In this document: piece by piece, positions 42,704 through 52,032 of the stretch
How the letters are laid out: each line of letters begins with the position of its first letter
Position numbering within the stretch: position 1 is the first letter of the stretch
Origin: Candida dubliniensis CD36
Taxonomy: Eukaryota > Ascomycota > Pichiomycetes > Serinales > Debaryomycetaceae
Direction of reading: 5' to 3'
DNA length: 64,000 bases
Assembly: GCF_000026945.1 (NCBI RefSeq)
Contig: NC_012861.1
Span: 744,001 to 808,000, forward strand
Made by a program: the position numbers and the translations under genes
The notes under the pieces: generated by a model
The model's database searches: none
Told to the model about the DNA's origin: nothing
Seen by the model: only the letters and a program-made list of their open reading frames with translations

Positions 42704-45096
42704 AATAGTCTCCAACGACTAAATTGAAAAGAAGTTAATTGGTATGAGTTCAATGTAACAAGCACAAAAGGAATGGCTTATTAGCCAAACTTGTGGGTAA
42801 AAGATATATTCTGGTTATCGTGTGATACGATACCTTTTTGGTTCTATTTTGTTTATTGACCTGTTTCAATTTATTTATACAAGAGAGTATTTGTTAGATG
42901 TAATATAAAGTTTTACTTTTGGGGTATAGGCTTAGATTTTTTAACCTTGAAATTGTAAGGGTGCTACTGAATTCTAAATTAAGAAAAGACTAAAGAATTG
43001 GATAAGAGCTAGCCAATAATGACAGACCAAATATTATAGACTACTGCAGTTACACGTCAAAACGAAAAAAAAAAAAAAAAAAAATTAAAATAAAATTAAT
43101 AGTCGCGTGCGAGAGAGAGAATGTTAATATTATTTTATATAACAATAAGTATGCAAACGAGAAAGATTTTCAATTCAATTCAATTTCTTCTGCAAATATT
43201 ATATATTGTTTTATTAGACATGGGTAGTCTGTACACTTGTCTATGAGTTTGCACTTCAACACTAACAATATTGGGATTGTTTTTGACAGGGCTGTAAACT
43301 GCACATGATGAAAAGATACAAAAGGGAAGTCAACAAAACAAAACAAAAAATTAGCAAGGCTGCTCCTACTACTACAAATTCGGAATTATTACTTCTATGT
43401 AATAAGATATATCTAATACTTAAGGACAATAGATGACAAACAATAACAACAACAACAACAACAACAATCACCAGGACACGAACAAAGATTACAATCAAAT
43501 CGATTTATTATAATTAAACCTCTATTGTTTACTTTGATGTCACACAAACTCTTAACTTCTATTGTTAAACTCTTTTTTATAATCAGTTATTTACAAACAA
43601 GAGAGTCTTTATTAATTGATATTCGTCACAAGGGTACCTACAAATTATCTTGAATCATGCGGTAAACCTTTTAGTGAATGTGCATTATATTAAGGGATGA
43701 CTTTCTATAAGAATCGTATCACAGTTTCAAAGAGATTGATGCCGGTCATATCTAAAAACAGCAACAACAACAAGAACAGTAAACTGAGGAAAAATAAGAT
43801 CGTCTCATGTATATAATCCATGAATGGAATCATGGCGAATCTAGTACTTAACCGACTCTGTACCCAATTTATTTTTCTACAGGATTCCCTTATTTCTATT
43901 TTCTTGGCAGACTTCTGGAGAGAAGCGTTCGTGTGAGTATGACTTAATGTTAACAATTGCATCATTTGTTTCAGAATGGAAAGGAAAGGGTAAAACAATT
44001 ATTGGATTACAATGTAACGCCTTAGATAATTCTTATTAGTAGAATGCCCTTAAATGAATCAATGCTTGCTGAAATAAACAACTCTTCAAAGATTTGTTAG
44101 AGCAGAAAAAGAAAAAAAAAAAAAAAGAAACGAGAGAGAGAGATAGAGACCATACAAGAAAACCTATAATAATAATAATAATAATACTAAATAAATGTTG
44201 ATTGACTTATAATTGAAATAGATTTACATGACATGTCAAAAGTCAGTACAGTATACAACTAGGTAAATCCCAGCCGGTCTGGTAATAATTAGAGATTCAT
44301 TGGAGCTGAGCCCGGTCGTTCGTGTCGTTATGCTTCTACCTTCACTCGCCCCCCCCACACCATTCCCTCCTTTCTGACTAACCTGCATATACTTTTTAGT
44401 TTCAAGAAATTCTTGGTTTTGTGTCTGTTTTCACCTTGTATTGTTTGTTTTGTGTTAAGTTTAGTATTTTGTGTTTTGTATGAAGAAGAAGAAAAGAAAG
44501 AACAGATTTTCCAATTCCAACTCTAATCTACGAATTATTTTATTTTTTTGAATTGCCTTTACATATATATATATAAATGCCTTTCTGTATTTTTTTTTCT
44601 TTGGTTTTCATGTGTTCGCTTATTCTAGAAAATAATTTGTTAGTTATTTCCAATCGTTATTAATCTTGTATTTCCATACTTTTACATCAAGGATTATCAA
44701 GGTTTATATCTTTGCAATCGCTTAGAGACTAATATAGACGAAATAAAGTTTTAAAGTTTTACAGTTTAGAAAGAGAAAAAAGAGATCTTGAATTTAAAGT
44801 TTTCATCTTTCAACCTGTTCTTTTTTTTTGTTTTAGTTAATTGGTTTGATTAATCTCCAATTTTATTACTATTAATCGTTTGTAATAAAATTATTATAAT
44901 TGGAAGAAATAAACAACCACAAACCACAAATCAAAACAAATAACAACTTTACATCTTTACAGTTTTTGTATTTTTTCTTTTTTTTTTTGACAACTCATAT
45001 TTGTTTCTTGATTTTGGCAACACTGTTTCCTCCCTCCTTTACCCATCCAATATATATATATATATATAATCAACACTCAACACCATACACTACAAG
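42704..45096. other. Intergenic region upstream of the second MNN4-like gene
   Basis: 2.4 kb with no credible gene. It includes an A-run near 43064-43084, a CAA repeat near 43443-43466, an ATA repeat near 44166-44185, short TA repeats (44561-44575 and 45050-45068) and pyrimidine-rich sequence. The long leader-like A/T sequence just before 45097 is consistent with a promoter and 5' UTR. Confidence 0.5.
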
Positions 45097-47703
45097 ATGG
45101 CAAGACTAAAACGGGTATTATTGTCGCCTAGATCGTACATTAAATCGATACTATTGGTGACTATCATTTATACAATATATTTATCAACTTCAACTACCAC
45201 TTCAGTATATTTAACCACCACTCAATCCAAACTAAATATATATAAAAACCAATTATATCAAAAGATCAATCATCAATTCAATCAATGGTATTACAATATC
45301 TTAGCTTCCGATTATGATTTCTTTTCTGATTCAAATTTCCAACAACAATTAACTGCAATCAAATCTGAAAAATTACACGATGAAAATCATAAACTAGATC
45401 TTTGGAATCTTGATGATAGTTTTAAATTACCTTTATCGGTTAAAGTACCCAATTATTTATTATCTTCTTCTTCTTCCTCGTCGTCATCAAGTACTGACGA
45501 GAAACCTTTGATCCAGCCATTTGATCCTCGTTTAACATTATCAGTATACTATAATTACATCGAAACACACATTAACAAACAAAGTCATGATAGCAGTAAT
45601 GATCTAAAATTACCATTTCATTGGTCTGATTGGGTTGATTTCTCCAAATTAAACAAGTATATTCTTAATCCATTGAAAACTGACCTTTGTTCCAATTTAT
45701 TTGATTTATCTCATGATGACAAATTGAATGAGGATTCTGAAATTAAAAGTGTTGATAAATATTGTCAATTTATGGGTAACACTAATAATGATAATGAAAA
45801 TAAGGCTACTAAGATGTTGGGGTATAAGATTTTTGCCCCAGCCCATGCTCAAACAGGTGATAATCATGAATTAATTGGTAAATCATACCTTTACACCCAA
45901 GCACCATCGCCGAAACGGTTGGTTTTTTTAACAAATACTAATGATAATTACCAATTTGACATTGATAACTATAATGTGAACAATGTTACTAATTCAATTT
46001 TATACAATGAGAAGTTGACTTCAGACTTGGAATCAAAAGTTACCAAGGAAAATGAACAATCATCAACATTAAATGTATTGTCAAGTTATATTTCCTTGAT
46101 TAAGAATTCTCCACCGTCACTATTACCAACGAAACAACAAAACAACCAAAACAACCAAAACAACCCCAATGATAATGAAATCAATAGTCATGTAATTGAT
46201 ATCCCAGAAGAATATTTTATTAATGATCCACGATCAATTATTAACCAGCTTGAATCATCAAATTCACAATTGTCAAACTCTGAACAAGATTTTTTAAGTT
46301 CAATAAAATATAGTGTTGATTGTAATGATCCACCAAAATATTTTTATGAAGCCAAATTTGTTAAGGCAATGAAAGAAAACTGGCATGGTGAACATTATGA
46401 TTGGAGATTTTTTAATGGTGTTACAATACATAATGCACAACAGCAATCAATTATATTGCACAGATTATTGAAAAATTATTTAAAATTCACTCAATCAAAT
46501 AATTTAATTACTTGGATTGCTCATGGTTCATTGTTGTCCTGGTATTGGAATGGGATTAATTTTCCCTGGGATAATGATATTGATGTTCAAATGCCAATTC
46601 ATGAATTGTATCAATTAGCAAGGTTTTATAACCAATCTTTGGTAATTGAAAATGTTGGAACTAAGCATCTTGGAAACAACAAACAACAACAAAATGCTGG
46701 CAGTGATAAAAATGAAGAATTTGAATTTGATGGTATGGGGCGTTATTTTATTGATGTTGGATCTACAATTACTCATCGTACAAAGGGGAATGATAATAAT
46801 CACATTGATGCTCGATTCATTGACATTGATACTGGATTATACATTGATATCACCGGATTAGCATTGACTAGTGAACAATCCCCAGATAGATATGATGATT
46901 TATTGACCATTAATCAAAATAGTGCTGAAGCTAGACAAAAATTGGATCAGTTGAAACAAAACCAAAAAGATGGTAATAATAATAATAATCACTCATTTAA
47001 AAATCAACAATTGAAAATTTATAATTGTCGAAATAATCATTTCAGTTCCTATGATGAATTATCACCACTAATTCAAACCGTTGTGGAAAATCAACCAGGT
47101 TATATCCCGAAAAATTTTATGGTGATTTTAAATGATGAATATAATTTAGAATCTTTGACGAAAAAGAATCATCGTGATTTCACTTATTTTAATAATTTTA
47201 ATCTTTGGCTAAATACTAAAGACGTGTCAAACTATTTGGCATATAAACATTCACCAAGTGATAGTTCACCTGAAGGGAATAATCAAGCGTACAGTTTGAT
47301 TAAATTTAATAAGTTGCTGAAATCAGATCATATTAATTTATTAAATTATAATGTATTAATGATGAAAGAGTATTTGGAAACAATGAATTTTACAAATTAT
47401 CATAATTTAGAATTAAATCAATTATTAAAAATTGGTAATTATAATCATAACCATGTAAATACTAATTTATCAAATACTAGTATCTACAGAGAAAGTTATG
47501 ATTTATTTAATTATTATCGAGATAATTATAAATTAGGATACAGTTTACGTCCAGACCATTTTATAAATTTTATTATTCATGATAATTCTCGATGGGATTA
47601 TCAATTACAAGTTGACGATTTGATTAAGTTACAGAAACAATTGAATGATGATCCACAACAGCAACAACAACAACAACAACAAGAAAAAGAGCAACAAAAT
47701 TGA
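45097..47703 (+). CDS. MNN4/LicD-family mannosylphosphate transfer protein, paralog 2
   Basis: 868 residues, type II membrane topology with an anchor at about 15-35. The same signature as in the 36222-38744 gene is present near residues 470-500 (WIAHGSLLSWYWNG and FPWDNDIDVQMP), with RFIDIDTGLYIDITGLAL further on and the NCRNNHFSSYDELSP segment. It differs in carrying a Ser repeat near residue 127, an Asn/Gln tract (QNNQNNQNN) near 348-358, and a C-terminal Gln repeat followed by EKEQQN. It probably acts in the Golgi on outer-chain mannan. The two paralogs suggest an old local duplication followed by insertion or retention of NTA1 between them. Confidence 0.88.
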   Translation: MARLKRVLLSPRSYIKSILLVTIIYTIYLSTSTTTSVYLTTTQSKLNIYKNQLYQKINHQFNQWYYNILASDYDFFSDSNFQQQLTAIKSEKLHDENHKLDLWNLDDSFKLPLSVKVPNYLLSSSSSSSSSSTDEKPLIQPFDPRLTLSVYYNYIETHINKQSHDSSNDLKLPFHWSDWVDFSKLNKYILNPLKTDLCSNLFDLSHDDKLNEDSEIKSVDKYCQFMGNTNNDNENKATKMLGYKIFAPAHAQTGDNHELIGKSYLYTQAPSPKRLVFLTNTNDNYQFDIDNYNVNNVTNSILYNEKLTSDLESKVTKENEQSSTLNVLSSYISLIKNSPPSLLPTKQQNNQNNQNNPNDNEINSHVIDIPEEYFINDPRSIINQLESSNSQLSNSEQDFLSSIKYSVDCNDPPKYFYEAKFVKAMKENWHGEHYDWRFFNGVTIHNAQQQSIILHRLLKNYLKFTQSNNLITWIAHGSLLSWYWNGINFPWDNDIDVQMPIHELYQLARFYNQSLVIENVGTKHLGNNKQQQNAGSDKNEEFEFDGMGRYFIDVGSTITHRTKGNDNNHIDARFIDIDTGLYIDITGLALTSEQSPDRYDDLLTINQNSAEARQKLDQLKQNQKDGNNNNNHSFKNQQLKIYNCRNNHFSSYDELSPLIQTVVENQPGYIPKNFMVILNDEYNLESLTKKNHRDFTYFNNFNLWLNTKDVSNYLAYKHSPSDSSPEGNNQAYSLIKFNKLLKSDHINLLNYNVLMMKEYLETMNFTNYHNLELNQLLKIGNYNHNHVNTNLSNTSIYRESYDLFNYYRDNYKLGYSLRPDHFINFIIHDNSRWDYQLQVDDLIKLQKQLNDDPQQQQQQQQQEKEQQN

Positions 47704-48791
47704 TTTTGCCTAACTAGACGTTTAGGTATATTTATTTAAATAGCATTAGATTATTGCCATATGTAGGCATACATACACCCTTACTTTACACAATAGAAGT
47801 ACTATTTCTGATTTCATTTAGATGAATTGTAGTAACTAATCATGTTTTTATTGTTGGAAACGTCTAGATTTGTAAGTAGACACAATACAATAGGGAGGGT
47901 TAATAATAACAACTTACATTATCTATGTGTGTATGTAGGATTGTGTTAATGCGTGCCTGCGTCTTATTTTTCTTATTGTGCTCATTCTAGCAAAGCAGCA
48001 AGTTACAATAGGGGGTTTTTTTTTGTTAGTGTTGCAAAAAAAAAGTGCTGTTTTTGCAGAACGCGACATGTCAAAAAATAAGTGGTGAGTGGTTTTCTTT
48101 TATAGGTTAAATGTGGTACTACTTATAGAGGTTTTTATCTGTCAATAAGAATGGGTATATATTATAAATTGATTGTATTTGTTATGTTTGATTGTTTGAC
48201 TATTACTTAATATAGATGTTTAGATTTTTTTGTTCGAATTTTGCCGTTAAAAAAAGTTAAAAATAAACTGAACCACTATTTACATCCACAAAAACTTCCA
48301 CAGAATAGTTATTTCCCTAACTTCATTAATTTCAAAAAAAAAAAAAAAAAAATACTAATCACAGTTCTAAAAGAAAAAGAAAGGGGCATATCATATTAGT
48401 TAAGGGATGGAATTAAGGGATTATTGACATATTCATACATATATTCACACAATCAATCTACCAACCAACAATTTTAGGAAACAATAAAACAAAAGTATAA
48501 TTTATTTGCTCCTAATTTTTCAACTTCTTATTAATCAGTTATTCATTTCAAATAGCTTACTTCCCACTTGCTCCTCTTTTCTTTGAAGAATTTTGGACCT
48601 TTTCATCTTCAAAAAAAAAAAATTAATTTTTCTAACAATCCTAATTCCTGTTTTCTTTTCTTTCTATTCGATATTAAAGATATTTTCGAGTTCAAAAATA
48701 ATCAAGTTTTTGTTTAAAAATATAATCTCTATCACAATATCCAGAATACTAAATATCAATAAATAAAGGTAAAGGTTTTTCATATATAAAA
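47704..48791. other. Intergenic region before the small GPI-type gene
   Basis: 1.09 kb, A/T-rich, with a long A-run at about 48334-48351. No gene or RNA is recognised. Confidence 0.5.
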
Positions 48792-49100
48792 ATGAGGGTT
48801 TTCCAAATTGTATACATTTTAATAATTTCCAATTTGATTTATGCTACAAGTGGTGGAGGTGGTGGTGGTAATACTCATCATTATCATAAAGATGATAACA
48901 GTATTGCTGATAATACGAATAACAACAATAATAATATCACCAATGCTACGACTACAAGAACAGTCACAACTTCAACCAAAACTAAAACTCACACCGGTGG
49001 TGGTGTTGCTGGTATAGGTGGAGTTTTGGGACAAGATGGTTGGCTTTCTGGAGATGGTGGGTTAATGGCAGTAATAATCGGTGCTATGTTGTTATTATGA
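48792..49100 (+). CDS. Small putative GPI-anchored cell-surface protein
   Basis: 102 residues with the layout of a GPI protein: a hydrophobic signal peptide (about 1-18), a Gly repeat, a His/Asp/Asn-rich stretch with two N-glycosylation sites (NITNAT), a Thr/Lys/Ser-rich region (TTRTVTTSTKTKTHT) suitable for O-mannosylation, a Gly-rich segment, and a C-terminal hydrophobic tail (LMAVIIGAMLLL) after small residues (SGDGG) that could be the anchor site. There is no enzymatic domain. The combination of both signals in so short a frame argues against chance, although the Asn and Gly repeats reduce certainty. It could contribute to the wall surface or be processed to a short peptide. Confidence 0.7.
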   Translation: MRVFQIVYILIISNLIYATSGGGGGGNTHHYHKDDNSIADNTNNNNNNITNATTTRTVTTSTKTKTHTGGGVAGIGGVLGQDGWLSGDGGLMAVIIGAMLLL

Positions 49101-49457
49101 GGAAGTAGCTTCTGTTTTGGGGTTGTTGTTTTTTTTTTTTTTTGAGTCTTATTTGTGAGTTCTTTTATTGTTTAATTTCTATCTCTTGGTTCAATTTCTA
49201 ATTTGTTTGTTTTGATATTTCAGAAATAATTGATTCCATGTTTTTATTTTCTCTTTTTATAAATATGATTGTGTTTAATTTCAATATAATTTACAATACA
49301 AATGTTGTTATTGTTGCTTTTTTTACTTGCTTTGACGGCAATTGGTATTATAAGAGGACTTTATTACCTGATTAATATCTAATCTATTACATTTGAATAA
49401 TGAAGTACCCAAAACTAGTTGGTATGATTATGTAGGCATTTGTTTCTGCTACCAAGT
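49101..49457. other. Intergenic region before the tRNA pair
   Basis: 357 bp with a T-run at 49130-49144. It holds the 3' region of the small surface protein gene and the 5' flank of tRNA-Arg. Nothing else is seen. Confidence 0.5.
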
Positions 49458-49530
49458 GCCTGCGTGGCGAAATGGTTATCGCTTTTGACTTCTAATCAAA
49501 GGATTCCGGGTTCGAATCCCGGCGTGGGTT
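49458..49530 (+). tRNA. tRNA-Arg (anticodon UCU)
   Basis: 73 nt, no intron. The acceptor GCCTGCG pairs with CGTGGGT with some wobble pairs. The D arm includes TGGCGAAATGG (A box). The anticodon loop CTTCTAA gives anticodon TCT, and the T arm is CCGGG-TTCGAAT-CCCGG (B box). It lies 8 nt upstream of tRNA-Phe on the same strand, with at most TTTT at the junction, so co-transcription is plausible. Confidence 0.93.
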
Positions 49531-49538
49531 TTCTTATT

Positions 49539-49628
49539 GCAGCTTTAGCTCATCTGGGAGAGCGTCAGACTGAAGTATTTCAAAAGCCTGAAATCTGGAG
49601 GTACTGTGTTCGAGCCACAGAAGCTGCA
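49539..49628 (+). tRNA. tRNA-Phe (anticodon GAA) with intron
   Basis: 90 nt including an intron of 17 nt at 49576-49592, just 3' of position 37. The acceptor GCAGCTT pairs with AAGCTGC. The anticodon stem TCAGA/TCTGG encloses C-T-GAA-G...A. The T arm is CTGTG-TTCGAGC-CACAG. Introns at this position are usual in yeast tRNA-Phe genes. The mature length would be 73 nt before CCA addition. Confidence 0.93.
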
Positions 49629-49629
49629 A

Positions 49630-49639
49630 TTTTTTTTTT
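49630..49639 (+). terminator. Pol III terminator after tRNA-Phe
   Basis: Ten consecutive T immediately after the tRNA-Phe 3' end. It is the first strong Pol III stop signal after the start of tRNA-Arg. Confidence 0.8.
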
Positions 49640-50725
49640 GCCAATTTAAGTATTAAAGTTGAAGAAGAACGGTAGTCAATTCGGATTGACTGGAACTTTA
49701 TTTTCGACAAGAATACACTATATTCATAGGGGTTATATAAAAGTGGTACGAGACTGATCAGGACATTACGTGGACTGACTTAGCTGGGATGAAAAGATTT
49801 TGCCATTTGATAACAAACGCGGAGTTAAATCTATCACGAACCTTACATCCGTTTCGGAAATTGATTTAACTCCGTGCGTGTTGCCTAGAATCCAATCTCG
49901 TAAGTGAAGAAAAGATCACGAGGACAAAAATATATCTACTTGGTCTTACTTGCCGTGTGAATTATAGAAAGTGAAATGGTCAACACATGCTGATCTAGAG
50001 AGTGAGCTAATTACTATTTTACTATCTCATCTAACTACAAAGATTGATTCTTTGGGATAGAAGGCAGCTCGATTTTTCATAGCAATATACTGGTACCCTA
50101 ACAGAGGTATTTGTTATTTTTGAAAAATTTATACACATTGTTCAAATAGTTCTATGTGGGAAAAGACCTATTTTTGTTCCCGCATCACAATTCAGGTTTT
50201 TTTACGGATTATATGTATGACTTCTCCTTAGATTTCTAAATACTCAACTTCTTTTTATGTCTTGACAACGGCTCAGCTAGGATATCTGAGTAACTACAGG
50301 ACTGGAACTTGAATATGTACTCAAAAGAAAGGATGGCAAAACCTACAAAAAAATATACGCAATAGAAAAGCCATACCTGTTCCAAAAGCGGATACGTTGT
50401 CTTTCTGCATTATTTATCCGTTAATTTACACAAAATTTCGAAAACCACAAACGGAGTAATTAATCCGTTGACTTAGAATACTTTAGAAGAATTGAATCTT
50501 AGAATTTTCAGTCATCGCAAATAATAATATAAGCCCACCTTTCGTATGTTGTGAAACGAAATAATTAATAAGCTAATTGAAACTTTGAATATACAATTAA
50601 AAAGTATATATATATCCTTGTTTTCAACAAGAAAAAAAAAAAAAAAAATCTAATACAACTTCTTCATCTTCTTCTTCCTTACACTAATTCCAATCTAACC
50701 ACTCAAACTTCACACATAACATTAA
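49640..50725. other. Intergenic region with several inverted repeats
   Basis: 1.09 kb between tRNA-Phe and YIM1. It has no protein gene and is less homopolymeric than other gaps. It contains a 7-bp stem with a TCGG loop (49674-49691), a perfect 12-bp inverted repeat (49820-49831 with 49863-49874), and a near-palindrome around 50448-50466. Its identity is unknown. A structured RNA or an old mobile-element relic beside the tRNAs is possible. Confidence 0.45.
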
Positions 50726-51814
50726 ATGACTTTGTCAATTCCAGAATTAAACTTCAAGGCTTATACTTATAAAAACAGGAGTACTCCTGTTCATTTGACT
50801 GATAAATCAATTAAATTAGTCAAAGATCCATTAAATCCTGACTCCTATATTGCTCCTCCCGGTAAGATCTTGCTTAAAATCAATTATACATCATTGAACC
50901 CTGTTGATGTTAAATTGCACCATCTTGCCACCAGTTTGGTTTCATTATTATTCAATAATCAAAATGGATTTGGTAGAGATTTTAGTGGTGAAGTTCTTTC
51001 CATTGGTGATAATGTGAAAACCAATGTTAAAGTTGGTGATTTAGTTCAAGGGATTTATCATAAAGTTTATTTTCAGGGTACTGCATCACAATATCTTTTA
51101 GTTGATCCAAGTGAAGTTGATATGATTGCTAAACCAGATAATATTTCATTAGCTGAAGCTTCAAGTTGGCCAACAGTGTTTGGGACCGCATTATTGATGT
51201 CAAGTGATTTAAAATATAAAGATAGCAAAGTTTTAGTTATTGGCGGCGGTACTTCAGTTGGTAGGTATCTTGTTCAACTTGCTAAACAAGGTGGCGTTAA
51301 AGAAGTTGTTGTTACTTGTTCCCCAAGAACTGAAGACGTTCTCAAATCATTAGGTGCCGATACTATTATTGATTACACCAAACATAAAAACATTGTTTAT
51401 CCTGTTTTAGAATCAGTTAAATCAACAGGGAAATTTGATTACATATTGGATACTTATGGAGGTCATGATTTATTCCCAGAAATAAATAACATTTTGACTG
51501 ACAAAATTGGTCGTTATTATAGTATTGTTGGTGATTATCCAGGATCTAGCTTTTATAATTTAATCTCAACTTTATCAGCAATTTCATGGAGAAAATTTCT
51601 TGGTGCTGTTGGATTATTATCATTTAATTACAAATTTATAATGTTTGATAACTTTAGAAGTACTATAGAAAACGCAAGAGATCTTATTGGTAGGGGCAAT
51701 CTCAAAATCTTTGTTGATAGTGTTTACCCATTTGATCAATTGGATCAAGCCATTGAAAAATTAGATTCCGGTAAAGCTGCTGGTAAAGTTGTTATTGAAG
51801 TTGCTAAAGAATAA
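50726..51814 (+). CDS. YIM1: Yim1-like quinone oxidoreductase-type dehydrogenase
   Basis: 362 residues of the medium-chain dehydrogenase/reductase superfamily, matching the length of yeast Yim1 (365). The N-terminal GroES-like part contains LNPVDVKLHH, GRDFSGEVLSIGDNV and GDLVQGIY. The Rossmann nucleotide-binding motif is VIGGGTSVGRYLVQLAK at about 170. The family's zinc-binding cysteines are absent, as in zinc-independent quinone oxidoreductases. The C-terminal segment DQLDQAIEKLDSGKAAGKVV is typical. The likely cofactor is NADPH and the substrate is unknown. Yeast Yim1 localises to lipid particles and mitochondria and has been linked to DNA-damage response. The identity could also be another Yim1/Ast1 family member. 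Confidence 0.85.
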   Translation: MTLSIPELNFKAYTYKNRSTPVHLTDKSIKLVKDPLNPDSYIAPPGKILLKINYTSLNPVDVKLHHLATSLVSLLFNNQNGFGRDFSGEVLSIGDNVKTNVKVGDLVQGIYHKVYFQGTASQYLLVDPSEVDMIAKPDNISLAEASSWPTVFGTALLMSSDLKYKDSKVLVIGGGTSVGRYLVQLAKQGGVKEVVVTCSPRTEDVLKSLGADTIIDYTKHKNIVYPVLESVKSTGKFDYILDTYGGHDLFPEINNILTDKIGRYYSIVGDYPGSSFYNLISTLSAISWRKFLGAVGLLSFNYKFIMFDNFRSTIENARDLIGRGNLKIFVDSVYPFDQLDQAIEKLDSGKAAGKVVIEVAKE

Positions 51815-52032
51815 ATTTAAGTAGTTTATTAATTACTTGGAAACAAACCTTTCCAGCTTTTCTTACATGTACTAGATACAAGCTATATGCGTATTCATAT
51901 GCAGTAATTTGGTTAAACAAGAAAACTATAATGTAGTATTTAGCAAACTTGCGACTTCATGAGTTGACACTACAGGCCCCTATCCAAATTAAGAATTAAC
52001 TATTAATTACTTTCAGTATACGATACCTAAAT

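Noticed and set aside
49440..49649. 69-codon frame
   Set aside because: It covers the tRNA-Arg and tRNA-Phe genes. The sequence is fully explained by the two cloverleaves.
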